Assembly (NCBI RefSeq): GCF_009649685.1
Contig: NZ_WJPK01000006.1
Coordinates: 1 to 64,000, forward strand
Source of the DNA: Flavobacteriaceae bacterium EG-1
GTDB lineage: Bacteria > Bacteroidota > Bacteroidia > Flavobacteriales > Flavobacteriaceae
Direction of reading: 5' to 3'
DNA: 64,000 nt
Position 1 is the first letter of the stretch. Every line of letters begins with the position of its first letter. Below, one piece after another: positions 37,788 through 47,659 of the stretch. Below the pieces are notes generated by a model. It had not been told where the DNA came from and did no database searches. It worked only from the letters and a program-made list of their open reading frames with translations. The translations under genes were made by a program, and so were the position numbers.

Positions 37788-39137
37788 TTAATTAATAGTA
37801 ATTGGAATACCGAAATAGAATTCTAAAACTTTAAGTCTAAATATATAATCATATTTTGTTCGTACTACATCTGCTTCAGCATTGTCTACTCGAGATTGGG
37901 CCTGGCTAAAATCAAAGGCATTCATTAAACCCACATCAAATTTTTCTTTAGAATAATTATATGCCAAACGCGTTGCATCTAAAGTTTTTTGTGCTGCCTC
38001 GTAAGCCTTGGCAAAGCTTTTTACATCAACATAGGCCTGATTAATATTTGTTTCAAGATCTAATTTGTCTTGTTCTAGTTGCAACTGCGCCTTTCTAACA
38101 TTAATCTCTGAACGCTTAATGTTGTTTTTATTCACGAATCGATTAAAAATGGGTACATTTAATTGTACCCCATAAGAAATACCATCATTTAACCACAACT
38201 GATCCTTAAAACTATCTCTTTCAAGTAGGCCGGTTATGTTATTAAAATTTTCTTGATCAGAATAACGAGTATTATAATTAAAAAAGGCTCCCAGTGTTGG
38301 CAGCAATGCACCTTTAGAAATTTTTAAATCTTGTTCGGCAAGCGACACACCGCTCTCTGAAAATTTAATATCATTTCGAAAAGAGAGTGCCGTAGCATAA
38401 ATCTCTTTTGGTGTTTTATTTAATACTTCAGAAGGTGGCACTTCTATTTCTACATTAGCAACATCAAAATTCTCATAATCTGTAATTTGTAACAACTGCG
38501 CCAAATTTATTCTTGAGATAAGTACCAAATTTTCGGTATTTACAATTTGCTGTTGTAGTCCTGCTGCTGTAGCTTCAATCTCTAATAAATCACCTCTTGG
38601 TACCACACCTGCCTCAACTAACTCTGCACTTCTTTTTAAATCTTGTTCCGTAACAGCATATTGTGCTTTTTGAGTAATTAAAACTTCTTTGTTTGAAATA
38701 ATATTGAGATAAGCATTAGCAACCGCTAAACGAATGTCATCTTTTAAATCATCTAATCGATACTGATTAGCTAGGGAATTCATTTTGGCTCTTCTTAGCC
38801 TGTTGATATTTCTTAATCCATTAAAAATACTTAAGGTAGATGTAACTCCACCATTAGCTGTTAAAATTGTGGTAGTCACGGGTTGATTATTTGTTGGGTC
38901 AAAAGACAGACCTGTGTTCGCAGAAGAACTTAATTGAGCATTTGCATCTGGTAGAAAATTACCAAAAGCATCAGACTCATCTAAATAAACACTTTCCAAA
39001 TCCAACTCATATTGGGCAATTGTAATGTTATTTTCTTCAGCATATTGAATACATTCTTCTAGTGTCCATTTCTTTTCTTGTGCAAAAATTGCACCCACTG
39101 AAAACACCAGCAGTATGGCTGTTAGTTTAAGTTTCAT
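37788..39137 (-). CDS. TolC-family outer-membrane efflux protein
   Basis: The 449-residue protein has a signal peptide (ending GAIFAQ) and the TolC pattern: WTLEECIQYAEENN, long alpha-helical coiled coils, NTRYSDQENF strands and a repeated second half (FDVGLMNAFDFSQAQSRVDNAE). It forms the outer-membrane exit duct of a tripartite pump. It is the last gene of a cluster with two adaptors, four permeases and one ATPase, all on the same strand, 32 bp after the second adaptor. Confidence 0.93.
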   Translation of the reverse strand: MKLKLTAILLVFSVGAIFAQEKKWTLEECIQYAEENNITIAQYELDLESVYLDESDAFGNFLPDANAQLSSSANTGLSFDPTNNQPVTTTILTANGGVTSTLSIFNGLRNINRLRRAKMNSLANQYRLDDLKDDIRLAVANAYLNIISNKEVLITQKAQYAVTEQDLKRSAELVEAGVVPRGDLLEIEATAAGLQQQIVNTENLVLISRINLAQLLQITDYENFDVANVEIEVPPSEVLNKTPKEIYATALSFRNDIKFSESGVSLAEQDLKISKGALLPTLGAFFNYNTRYSDQENFNNITGLLERDSFKDQLWLNDGISYGVQLNVPIFNRFVNKNNIKRSEINVRKAQLQLEQDKLDLETNINQAYVDVKSFAKAYEAAQKTLDATRLAYNYSKEKFDVGLMNAFDFSQAQSRVDNAEADVVRTKYDYIFRLKVLEFYFGIPITIN

Positions 39138-39169
39138 TTTTTTTGATTTTAGATTCTTGATTGATGATG

Positions 39170-40288
39170 CTAATTACGATTAGGTCCTTTTTCAACTTTG
39201 GCAACCTCATTCCAAATTTTAATTTTTTCTTTTTCAGTTATCCCCGATAGTACCTCAACATTAATTCCATCACTAACACCCAATTCTATTTCTCTTTTTT
39301 CATATTCGTTTTCACCAGTTTCTATTTCTACATACGGTTGTTCCGAATCTTTCTCAAATTGTAGTAATGCTTCCTTTATAGCTAAAACGCTATCTTTTTG
39401 CTCAATAACAATAGATGCATTAGCACTATAACCTGCTCTTATATAGGTGTCATCGGAGACCTTTAAATCTCCTTCGATTTTGAATTGAACAGCGCCATCT
39501 ACTTCAGTTCCCTTAGGAGCTACAAAACGTAAATCAGCATCGAAATTTGAATCCTCCATGGCTCCAAGAGCAATCTTCAATGGCATACCAACTTTTAATT
39601 TCGCTACTTCAGCTTCATCAACTTCTCCTTCAAAAATCATTTTAGACATATCTGCAATCGTAGCAATTGTAGTTCCTTCATTAAAATTATTAGTTTCAAT
39701 TACCTGGTACCCTTCTTCGACTGGAATCTCCAATATAGTACCAGTAACTGTAGCCCTAATATTTGTATTCGCAGAAGCGGCACCACCAGCAGAACCCTTT
39801 CTAATAATTTGATAATCTGCTTGAGCATTCTGCAATTCTTGAGTTGATTGGTCAAATTGAAGTTGAAGCGCATTAAAATCTTGACTAGATATTACTCCTT
39901 TATCAAATAATGTTTTATTCCTATTATATTCAATAGTAGTATTCTTTAAGTTTATTTCAGCATTTTTAACACGGCCTCTTGCCTGATTTAATGATTGTTC
40001 ATTAGGCACTACTTTAATTTTAGCTATAAGATCACCTGCTTTAACTTTTACTCCTTCTTCCAAATAAATCTTTTCTATAATACCAGAAATCTGAGGTTTA
40101 ATATTAATTTCATCTTCAGGTACAACTTTACCTGTGACAACAATTTTATTTACAATGTTTTCTTTAGTTAATGTGGCCGTTTCATACAATTGAGCTGGAG
40201 TGCTATTCCTTTTTATAAAATAGGCAGTAGCCCATAAAACTGCTATAACCAAAAGTCCGATTAATGAGTATTTTAAATATTTGTTCAT
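39170..40288 (-). CDS. Efflux periplasmic adaptor, HlyD/MacA family (copy 2)
   Basis: The 372-residue protein has an N-terminal membrane anchor (about 7-25), a lipoyl-like domain (VTGKVVPEDEINIKPQISGI, AGDLIAKIKVVPN), a coiled-coil hairpin (about 100-150) and a beta barrel (FEGEVDEAEVAKLKVGMPLKI, FIRAGYSANASIVI). It joins an inner-membrane MacB-type permease to TolC. It is clearly paralogous to the adaptor at 43591, sharing KIKVVPN, FNEGTT, EGEVDE/EGKVDE and RAG-SANASI. It lies between a permease (21 bp) and tolC (32 bp). Confidence 0.93.
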   Translation of the reverse strand: MNKYLKYSLIGLLVIAVLWATAYFIKRNSTPAQLYETATLTKENIVNKIVVTGKVVPEDEINIKPQISGIIEKIYLEEGVKVKAGDLIAKIKVVPNEQSLNQARGRVKNAEINLKNTTIEYNRNKTLFDKGVISSQDFNALQLQFDQSTQELQNAQADYQIIRKGSAGGAASANTNIRATVTGTILEIPVEEGYQVIETNNFNEGTTIATIADMSKMIFEGEVDEAEVAKLKVGMPLKIALGAMEDSNFDADLRFVAPKGTEVDGAVQFKIEGDLKVSDDTYIRAGYSANASIVIEQKDSVLAIKEALLQFEKDSEQPYVEIETGENEYEKREIELGVSDGINVEVLSGITEKEKIKIWNEVAKVEKGPNRN

Positions 40289-40309
40289 TGGTCAGTAATT
40301 ATATTTTAT

Positions 40310-41566
40310 TTATTCTTCTCTTAATGCATCAATCGGTTTTACTTTAACTGCACGGTTGGCTGGTATTAAACCGATTAAAATACTCAACACAACTAATAAT
40401 GTAAACGAAATTAAAAATTGAGGTACGGAGAAAATAGCATTGCGAATTGGAACCTGTTCCATTCCTTCAAATGCCATGTTGGCCATGGCTAAAATCGCCG
40501 TCGACAATGTAAATCCTAACAAACCAGCAAAAACAGTAATTAAAATAGCTTCCAATACAATTTGCCTTTTAACTACTTTAGGTGTTGCCCCCAAAGCTCT
40601 ACGAATTCCTATTTCTTTTGTTCGTTCTTTAACAGTGATTAAAAGAATATTACTAACAGCAATTATTCCTGCTAACAATGTAAATATGCCTACGAAATAC
40701 GAAAAACCATTTAATACTCCAGTAAAGGCAGCTACACTATTAAAGATTCTTGACATATCAAATGATCCAATTGCACGCTCATCGTCTGGGTGTATGCTGT
40801 ATTTGTTTTTTAGTAGTTTTTTAATTTTAGCTTCAATGGGTGGCACTGTAAATTCTGGATAAATTGTCATCGCCATAAACCCAATGTCATTGCCACCACC
40901 AAATGTTTTTTTACAAGTAGTAAAAGGAATAAAAACAGCATTATCACCGTCTATATCCACATTTTCATTTTTCTTATAAACACCTATTACTGAGAAAAAG
41001 ACTCCATTAATTCGAATACTATGTCCTATTGCTTCTTCACCTAAATCAAAAAGTTGCTCATAGGTTTCTTGTCCGATTACGCAAACTTTTTTACTATGTT
41101 CAATATCCTTATTATTCAAAAAACGACCGACAACAATATTCTTTTTCATAACATCATCAATTAAAGGATAATCGCCTAATACTGATGACCCACTTGTACG
41201 TCCGTTTCTATAAACTGAAACAGGAGTATTATAACCTCCAAGTTGAACTCTGGGTGAAATTATATCTATTTCCGGAACTTGCTTTTTAATAAGCGCTACG
41301 TCGTCTGTAGTAAATCTTATACGTCTACCACGCTCAAAACCCTTATATGGTTCGGAAGTTGATTGGCTCCACATAAAAAGACTATTACCAGAAGTGCCTT
41401 TAAAAATATCATCAAAACTATTGCTCATTCCGTTAGTAGCTCCTAGCAACAACAAAAGAATTATCATAGCAAAGAACACACCCAACATTGTCAAGAAAGT
41501 TCGAAACATATTCTTGCTCAACGTATTGAGTATTTCATTCCATAAATCTCTATCAAATAACCACAT
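40310..41566 (-). CDS. MacB-type ABC permease (copy 4 in the locus)
   Basis: The 418-residue protein begins FDRDLWNEILNTLSKNMFRTFLTMLGVFFA, one N-terminal membrane helix followed by a large periplasmic MacB_PCD domain (about 45-270) and three C-terminal FtsX helices (KERTKEIGIRRALGATPKVVKRQ coupling region). No ATPase domain is fused. Such permeases work as mechanotransducers rather than channels. Only 1 bp separates it from the preceding permease stop, so the two are translationally coupled and probably heterodimerise, using the ATPase encoded at 42790. Confidence 0.92.
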   Translation of the reverse strand: MWLFDRDLWNEILNTLSKNMFRTFLTMLGVFFAMIILLLLLGATNGMSNSFDDIFKGTSGNSLFMWSQSTSEPYKGFERGRRIRFTTDDVALIKKQVPEIDIISPRVQLGGYNTPVSVYRNGRTSGSSVLGDYPLIDDVMKKNIVVGRFLNNKDIEHSKKVCVIGQETYEQLFDLGEEAIGHSIRINGVFFSVIGVYKKNENVDIDGDNAVFIPFTTCKKTFGGGNDIGFMAMTIYPEFTVPPIEAKIKKLLKNKYSIHPDDERAIGSFDMSRIFNSVAAFTGVLNGFSYFVGIFTLLAGIIAVSNILLITVKERTKEIGIRRALGATPKVVKRQIVLEAILITVFAGLLGFTLSTAILAMANMAFEGMEQVPIRNAIFSVPQFLISFTLLVVLSILIGLIPANRAVKVKPIDALREE

Positions 41567-41567
41567 A

Positions 41568-42797
41568 TTATTTGTCGCTTAAGGCTACAATTGGTTTAAC
41601 CCGAGCTGCTTTAATAGCAGGTATTAATCCTGCGAGCATTCCTGCTACTATTAAAACAATCGTTGCAATAATTACTGTTGAAATATCTACTGAAGGATTT
41701 TTAAATGCTGGGGCATCCATTAACGGACCAACTAATGTTAAAAGACCGGTAGCAAACACTAACCCTATTAGGCCTGATAAAGCAGTTATAAATACCGATT
41801 CTAATAAAACTAGCATGATTATTTGCTTTGGCTTAGCCCCTAAAGCTTTTCTAATTCCTATTTCCTTGGTTCTTTCTTTTATAATAAAAACCATAATGTT
41901 TCCGATACCAACTATACCTGCTATTAAAATTAACAAGCCAATAACCACACTCATAATCTGAAGAACACCTGTAAATTTACCGATATCGTTAAAAGCTTCT
42001 GCCGTATTCCAAATTCTTAAACCAGCTTGATCTTCAGGTGAAATTCTATGCCGTCTTTTAAGTAATACAGCAATTTTATTTGAAAAATCTAAAGCCTCAT
42101 CTAAATTAAAATCAGGATTATACGTAAGCATAATCATGTCGATGTAATTTGTGTTGCTATAAATTCTTTGATAGGCTGTTACCGGAGCATAAATAGTACT
42201 TTCTGCTCCTTCGTCTTTATCATCTGTAAAAACACCTACTATTTTAAATGGCAACCCATTTAATTCAATAAACTTACCAAGTGGCTCCTCTTTCTTATAT
42301 AAATCTGTAACTATTTTCTTGCCTACAACCGCTACTTTGGCACCAGAAACAACATCACTTTTATTGATATATCTACCCTGAGCAACTTTAATTTTTTCGA
42401 TATAAATATGATCCTCGTTTATAGCCGAAACATTGTAAGCCCCTGTTTCTTGCTTATATCTAGCGCTTGCACCTCTTTGAAATACGGGGGTAATGTATTC
42501 ATAATCTCCTTTAAAACTACCTTTTATATAATCTACATCTTCATTTGTAAATTGAATTTTTCTACCCTTTTCAAAACCTGCATAAGCCTTTGAAGTAGTT
42601 CGCGACATTATGTAAACCGAATTACTTGCATTACCGCTAAACTGATCATAAAATCCATTTTGCATTCCATTTACAGATGCTAGCAACAATACCAAGATGA
42701 AGATACCCCACGCAACCGAAAATCCAGTGAGAAAAGTTCTCAACTTATTATTTCGAATACTATGAAATATTTCTTGCCATATATCGCGATCAAACAT
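41568..42797 (-). CDS. MacB-type ABC permease (copy 3 in the locus)
   Basis: The 409-residue protein has the same design as its neighbours: FDRDIWQEIFHSIRNNKLRTFLTGFSVAWG at the N-terminus, a periplasmic MacB_PCD domain with YEYITPVFQ and VAVVGKKIVTDL, and an FtsX region (KERTKEIGIRKALGAKPKQII). Its start overlaps the end of the ATPase gene by 8 bp, and it stops 1 bp before permease copy 4. The tight order ATPase-permease-permease-adaptor-TolC suggests this pair is the original partner of the ATPase. Confidence 0.92.
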   Translation of the reverse strand: MFDRDIWQEIFHSIRNNKLRTFLTGFSVAWGIFILVLLLASVNGMQNGFYDQFSGNASNSVYIMSRTTSKAYAGFEKGRKIQFTNEDVDYIKGSFKGDYEYITPVFQRGASARYKQETGAYNVSAINEDHIYIEKIKVAQGRYINKSDVVSGAKVAVVGKKIVTDLYKKEEPLGKFIELNGLPFKIVGVFTDDKDEGAESTIYAPVTAYQRIYSNTNYIDMIMLTYNPDFNLDEALDFSNKIAVLLKRRHRISPEDQAGLRIWNTAEAFNDIGKFTGVLQIMSVVIGLLILIAGIVGIGNIMVFIIKERTKEIGIRKALGAKPKQIIMLVLLESVFITALSGLIGLVFATGLLTLVGPLMDAPAFKNPSVDISTVIIATIVLIVAGMLAGLIPAIKAARVKPIVALSDK

Positions 42798-43491
42798 ATT
42801 GTGAAGCTCTTACTTGGTCAACTTTTTTATCTTCAACAATAACACCATCTTTTAAATGTACGATACGCTTGCACATATCAGCAATATCAGGTTCATGAGT
42901 CACCACTAATATTGTATTACCGTCATCGTTTATTTTTTGAATAAGATCCATTACTTCATATGAGGTTTTACTATCCAACGCTCCTGTTGGTTCATCAGCC
43001 ATAAGCACTTTTGGTTCTGCTGCTAATGCCCTTGCAATGGCAACTCTTTGCTTTTGCCCACCAGATAATTCACTAGGCAAATGACCTGCCCATTCTTTTA
43101 AACCTACTTGTTCTAAATATTTTAGCGCTTTTTCTTGTCGCTCTTTTCTAGATACCCCTTGATAATAGAGTGGCAAGGCCACATTCTCTAATGCAGTCTT
43201 ATAGTTTATTAGATTAAAAGATTGAAATATAAATCCTAAAAATTTATTTCGATATTCAGCGGCTTTTGTCTCATTTAAATTTTTTATAGGAACACCGTCT
43301 AAGGTATAACTACCTTCATCCAACTCATCTAACATTCCCAAAATATTCAATAGTGTAGATTTACCTGATCCAGATGAGCCCATAATAGCTACAAGTTCTC
43401 CTTCTTCTATATTAAAATTTAATCCTTTTAAAACATGAAGTGAATTACTCCCCATTTTATATGATTTGTGCAGATCTTTTATTTCAATCAT
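42790..43491 (-). CDS. MacB/LolD-type ABC transporter ATPase
   Basis: The 233-residue protein has Walker A GSSGSGKST (38-46, Lys44), Q loop Gln90, signature LSGGQ (142-146), Walker B VLMADEPTGALD and switch His199, all intact. It is the only ATPase in a locus with four permeases. It energises MacB-type pumps that move substrates from the periplasm across the outer membrane. It overlaps the following permease by 8 bp and lies 99 bp downstream of the upstream adaptor, the largest gap within the locus. Confidence 0.95.
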   Translation of the reverse strand: MIEIKDLHKSYKMGSNSLHVLKGLNFNIEEGELVAIMGSSGSGKSTLLNILGMLDELDEGSYTLDGVPIKNLNETKAAEYRNKFLGFIFQSFNLINYKTALENVALPLYYQGVSRKERQEKALKYLEQVGLKEWAGHLPSELSGGQKQRVAIARALAAEPKVLMADEPTGALDSKTSYEVMDLIQKINDDGNTILVVTHEPDIADMCKRIVHLKDGVIVEDKKVDQVRASQYV

Positions 43492-43590
43492 TTTGTTGGC
43501 ATTAGTTGAAGTTGAATTTTGAATCTATTGATAAGACATTCAAGTTCTTAATTTGTTACAAGAACATTTACAAATTTTATGTTAAATAAA

Positions 43591-44703
43591 TCATCCTCCA
43601 AATTCTTCTTTTTTCAAGGCATTCCAGACCTTTATTTTGTCTTCTAAAGTTATTCCTGATTTAACTTCAACATAAATTCCATCACTAATACCAAGTACAA
43701 TATCACGTCTTGCAAATTCTTTATCACCTGTAGCGATTTCAACATATGGTTCTTTAGTAGTAGAGTCAAATTGCACCAAAGCTTCTTTTACAGCAAGTAC
43801 GCTATCTACTTTCCCTAAAATAATAGATGCATTTGCACTAAGACCTGCGCGAATAAAAGTACTATCACTCTTCTTTAAAGTACCTTTAATTTCAAATTGA
43901 ATTGCTCCATTTTCTACATTACCTTTTGGGGCAATATAATCTAATACAGCATCGAACACTGTGTTTTCTATAGCCCCTACAGTTATCTCCAGCGGTAAAT
44001 CTTCTTTAATTTTACCTACTTCAGATTCATCAACCTTTCCTTCGAAAATCATTTTTTCTACATCGGCAATGGCTGCAATGGTAGTCCCCTCATTAAAATT
44101 ATTACTTTCGATAACCTGGTTACCAACTTCTACAGGCACTTCTAAAACCATACCAGTAACCGTTGATTTAATCAAAGTATTTGCCGAACCACTTAGACCA
44201 GTAGTAGTTCCTGTCTTTACGATATCATATCTTTTGCGTGCGGAAACGTAGGATTGTTTCGCTTGATTAAAACTCACCTCTGCCTGTTCAAAATCTACTT
44301 TAGAAACAACTCCTTTTTCAAACAAGGTTTTTTGACGATCTAAATTTCTCTTTTGATCATCTAAAGCAATTTTAGCTGCATCGATATTATTTCTGGCATC
44401 ATTTAAAGCACTTAAGTTGGGCACAACTTTTATCTTAGCTAATAAATCACCAGATTTAATATAATCTCCTCCTTCTACATAAATCTCTTCAATAACACCT
44501 GATATATTGGGCTTAATGAGCACCTCTTCTAGTGGCAAAATACTTCCAGTAGCTACGGTTTTTTTTACTATAGTTTGTTTTGACGGCTGTTCGGTTTCAT
44601 ATACTACAGGGTCCTCAGCGTTTTTTTGATACAAATAATACATCGCTGCACCAAAGGCCAAAATTATTGTCAATAAAATGATTACTGTTATTCTTTTTTT
44701 CAT
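43591..44703 (-). CDS. Efflux periplasmic adaptor, HlyD/MacA family (copy 1)
   Basis: The 370-residue protein has an N-terminal anchor helix, a lipoyl-like domain (ATGSILPLEEVLIKPNISGV), a coiled-coil hairpin and a beta barrel ending in a membrane-proximal domain. It is a paralog of the adaptor at 39170 at the level of ordered motifs (KIKVVPN, LFEKGVVS, FNEGTTIA). It follows the permease pair copies 1 and 2 by 31 bp and lies 99 bp before the ATPase. It may serve a second pump that borrows the downstream ATPase and TolC, or the two adaptors may mix. Confidence 0.92.
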   Translation of the reverse strand: MKKRITVIILLTIILAFGAAMYYLYQKNAEDPVVYETEQPSKQTIVKKTVATGSILPLEEVLIKPNISGVIEEIYVEGGDYIKSGDLLAKIKVVPNLSALNDARNNIDAAKIALDDQKRNLDRQKTLFEKGVVSKVDFEQAEVSFNQAKQSYVSARKRYDIVKTGTTTGLSGSANTLIKSTVTGMVLEVPVEVGNQVIESNNFNEGTTIAAIADVEKMIFEGKVDESEVGKIKEDLPLEITVGAIENTVFDAVLDYIAPKGNVENGAIQFEIKGTLKKSDSTFIRAGLSANASIILGKVDSVLAVKEALVQFDSTTKEPYVEIATGDKEFARRDIVLGISDGIYVEVKSGITLEDKIKVWNALKKEEFGG

Positions 44704-44734
44704 TTTTTAATTCGTTTGATTGATTGATGATTTT

Positions 44735-45991
44735 TTACTCTGTTCGCAAGGCTTCTATTGGTCTTACTTTAATAGCGCTATTTGCAGGAATAAACCCGGC
44801 AAACAAGCCTGAAACTATTAATATAATTAATGCGACTGTAACAACTCCTAAATTAACACTTGGATTAACAAACATTGGGATTGGACCATTTGCATCTAAT
44901 AAATAATTAACACCGTAAATGGTTAATGCTCCCATTACTATTCCTGCCATACCTGAAATTATTGTCAAGAATATAGATTCCATTAAAATCTGCTTTTTAA
45001 TAGACCAAGGACTTTCACCCAAAGCTCTTCTAATACCAATTTCCTTGGTTCTTTCTTTAACAACTATGAGCATAATATTACTTACCCCAATTACCCCAGA
45101 TAACAACACCAAAATACCTACAAAGTATCCAATAAACCTTAATGCTCCAAACAGTCGTTGAACACGACTAAATTCTTCATATAAGTCGAAATGTCCAATA
45201 GCACGATTATCTTCAGGATGAATACGGTGTCGTTCTTTTAAAAGTGTAAATATTTGCTCCTTTATATCTGTAATTGGCGTTCCGTCAACTGCAGTAATAG
45301 CCATCCAACCAATATCATTACCACGATTAAAAACTTGCGAAAAAGTTGTGAAGGGGGTATAGATTTCTTTTTGTGCTTCTCCTCTCCCATTATTTTCACT
45401 CTTTTTATAAGTTCCAATAACCATAAAATTAACATTGTTAATTTTAATATAAGTACCTAAGACCTCCTCATCTTTATCATATAAACTTTTACGAACATCA
45501 AGACCAATAATAGCTACTTTTCGCTTTTGATCTATATCTAATTGATTAATAAACCTACCTGAAGTAATATCCATAGGTTGTTGCTTAATAATTTCAGGAT
45601 AATCTCCATAAATACTAAATGCACCAGTTTTTAATCCCCTTACTACATTTCCCCCACCATTAAAACCACCAGATTGATTCCTAGGTGACACATAACGTAA
45701 TCCATCTATATTATTCCACAAGGCTGGCACATCATCAGTAGTATAATAGTAAATGCGATCTTTTGGCAAACCTTTATAAGCCTTAGTTGCTTTCTGTGTC
45801 CAGGTAAACATCGTATTGGTAGCAATGTCACCAAAATTAGACCGTATGCCGTTTTCAAGTCCTTTCCCTGCAGATAATAGTAGAATAAGTATAAAGATTC
45901 CCCAGAAAACTCCAAAAGCAGTTAAAATAGTTCTAAACCAGTTAGTGGTTAGCACTTGTAATATCTCTTTCCAACGATCTTGATTGAACAT
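44735..45991 (-). CDS. MacB-type ABC permease (copy 2 in the locus)
   Basis: The 418-residue protein has the N-terminal helix (FNQDRWKEILQVLTTNWFRT), a MacB_PCD periplasmic domain (KVAIIGLDVRKSLYDKDEEV) and C-terminal FtsX helices with the coupling segment KERTKEIGIRRALGESP. No ATP-binding domain is present. It starts 9 bp after the stop of permease copy 1 and is followed by the first adaptor. It pairs with copy 1 in the same way that copies 3 and 4 pair. Confidence 0.92.
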   Translation of the reverse strand: MFNQDRWKEILQVLTTNWFRTILTAFGVFWGIFILILLLSAGKGLENGIRSNFGDIATNTMFTWTQKATKAYKGLPKDRIYYYTTDDVPALWNNIDGLRYVSPRNQSGGFNGGGNVVRGLKTGAFSIYGDYPEIIKQQPMDITSGRFINQLDIDQKRKVAIIGLDVRKSLYDKDEEVLGTYIKINNVNFMVIGTYKKSENNGRGEAQKEIYTPFTTFSQVFNRGNDIGWMAITAVDGTPITDIKEQIFTLLKERHRIHPEDNRAIGHFDLYEEFSRVQRLFGALRFIGYFVGILVLLSGVIGVSNIMLIVVKERTKEIGIRRALGESPWSIKKQILMESIFLTIISGMAGIVMGALTIYGVNYLLDANGPIPMFVNPSVNLGVVTVALIILIVSGLFAGFIPANSAIKVRPIEALRTE

Positions 45992-46000
45992 AAAATATTT

Positions 46001-47248
46001 TTATTCGTCTCTTAAGGCTTCTATTGGTTTAATACTAGCAGCACGCCAAGCTGGAAAAAATCCTGCTACAGCACCTGCTAAAATCAAAAGAAACACTGTT
46101 GTTATAGCAACACTAAAATTTATGGAGGGATTTAATATATAATCTACCTTTACATTTGGACCTACAATTTCTAACAATCCCATACTCAATATCAATCCAG
46201 CAAAACCAGAAACTGCAGTTACAAAAATAGCTTCATGAAGAATCATAACAATAATTGACCACGGCTTTGCTCCTAAAGCTTTGCGGATTCCAATTTCTCG
46301 GGTTCGCTCTTTTACGATAATCAACATAATATTACTAACACCCACTATACCAGCAATTATTGTACAAATACCTACAAACCAAAAAAACATTTTTATACCA
46401 TAATTTAAATTATGAAAACGTTGTACGCGCTCCAACGTATTAAATGTATTAATGGCACTTGAATCATCTGGTGCAACTGTATGTGCTTGCTGAAGATAAC
46501 TTTTCATCTCGGCAGAAAATTTCTCTGAATCTGCCAAAGATTGCTCAAATGTCTCCGCCGGCTTTAAGGTAAAAAACACCATATTTATACTATCTCCCCC
46601 ATTAAATACAACCTGAGATGTAGTTACAGGCATAAAAATCTTTTCTTCTTCTCGCTCACCTCCAGCATCGCTATAAACACCTATAATTTTAAAACTTAAA
46701 TCATCTATCTCTAATTGTTTGCCAATTGGGTTTTCAACACTATTCATTAGTTCGCGATGAATTTTATTGCTAATGACAACAACTTTAGATTTATGTTGCT
46801 CATCATAATAATTTAAAAAACGCCCATACGACATGGTAGCATTTTCTATCTGTTGAAAATCTGGTGAAGTACCCCAAACCATATATGCACCTGATTCTTT
46901 ACCATAATTTACAGATGTATTAAACACTCTATATTGAGGTGATTTATACTCGAGTTTATCTGCGTACAATTTTTCAAGCATATCATAATTTTCGCGACGC
47001 AATTGAATTCTCCGTCCTGGATTTAATCCTTTATATTCTTTGGTAGTAACCTGTGTCCAAACGCCTATTAGATTACCAGCATCACCTTCAAATTCTTTTG
47101 CAATACCATTCTGCATACCTTGACCAAAACCGAGAAGAATTACTAATATAAAAATCCCTGAAGCAACCGAAATACCCGTAAGAAATGTGCGTAGTTTGTT
47201 CTTACGTATAGTATCAAAAATCTCTTGCCAGCGTTCGATATCGAACAT
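46001..47248 (-). CDS. MacB-type ABC permease (copy 1 in the locus, first gene)
   Basis: The 415-residue protein begins FDIERWQEIFDTIRKNKLRTFLTGISVASG and closely resembles permease copy 3 (KNKLRTFLTG). It has a periplasmic MacB_PCD domain and FtsX helices with KERTREIGIRKALGAKPWS. It is the first gene of the locus; 114 bp upstream lies the end of the small CxxC membrane protein gene, so the promoter should be in that gap, though I found no strong TTG/TAnnTTTG pair there. Confidence 0.92.
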   Translation of the reverse strand: MFDIERWQEIFDTIRKNKLRTFLTGISVASGIFILVILLGFGQGMQNGIAKEFEGDAGNLIGVWTQVTTKEYKGLNPGRRIQLRRENYDMLEKLYADKLEYKSPQYRVFNTSVNYGKESGAYMVWGTSPDFQQIENATMSYGRFLNYYDEQHKSKVVVISNKIHRELMNSVENPIGKQLEIDDLSFKIIGVYSDAGGEREEEKIFMPVTTSQVVFNGGDSINMVFFTLKPAETFEQSLADSEKFSAEMKSYLQQAHTVAPDDSSAINTFNTLERVQRFHNLNYGIKMFFWFVGICTIIAGIVGVSNIMLIIVKERTREIGIRKALGAKPWSIIVMILHEAIFVTAVSGFAGLILSMGLLEIVGPNVKVDYILNPSINFSVAITTVFLLILAGAVAGFFPAWRAASIKPIEALRDE

Positions 47249-47362
47249 ATGATTATTTAGTTTGGTTGAAATGAAATACAGTTGTATTACATTAAGACTA
47301 CCACAAGCGAACTTTGTTACAGTATGAAAATTAAAATAATGTTAAAGTCTACGTTAAAGATG

Positions 47363-47659
47363 TTAAGATGTCATCTTTTTATAAACAAAATAAAAAAGTA
47401 CCCCCACCAAAATATAGGGAATAGCCATTAAGTAAACTATACCATTATTTACCCCTTCGGCAATGGCGATATTCTCCTCACTTTCTAATACTGCCCTGCA
47501 CATTGCACATTGGGCTTGCGTAAGCTGAGAATACATAAGTAAAAAAATCATTAAAGAAAACCTAACGCTTTTACCCCCCAAAATTGAGCGCAATTTAATT
47601 GAACAAATTGCTTTGAATAAAGTGTTTAAATTTCTATTAAAAGATTTATTTCTAAACAT
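47363..47659 (-). CDS. Small membrane protein with CAMC motif, oxidase-cluster associated
   Basis: The 98-residue product ends QCAMCRAVLESEENIAIAEG followed by one membrane helix (about 73-93). A hydrophobic stretch before QAQC looks like a signal peptide (LMIFLLMYSQLTQAQC), so a later Met (residue 37 or so) could be the true start. Proteins ending this way are found beside SCO and DUF420 genes in Flavobacteriaceae, here overlapping the DUF420 gene by 8 bp. The Cys-x-x-Cys may bind copper or heme, which is inference. Confidence 0.7.
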   Translation of the reverse strand: MFRNKSFNRNLNTLFKAICSIKLRSILGGKSVRFSLMIFLLMYSQLTQAQCAMCRAVLESEENIAIAEGVNNGIVYLMAIPYILVGVLFYFVYKKMTS

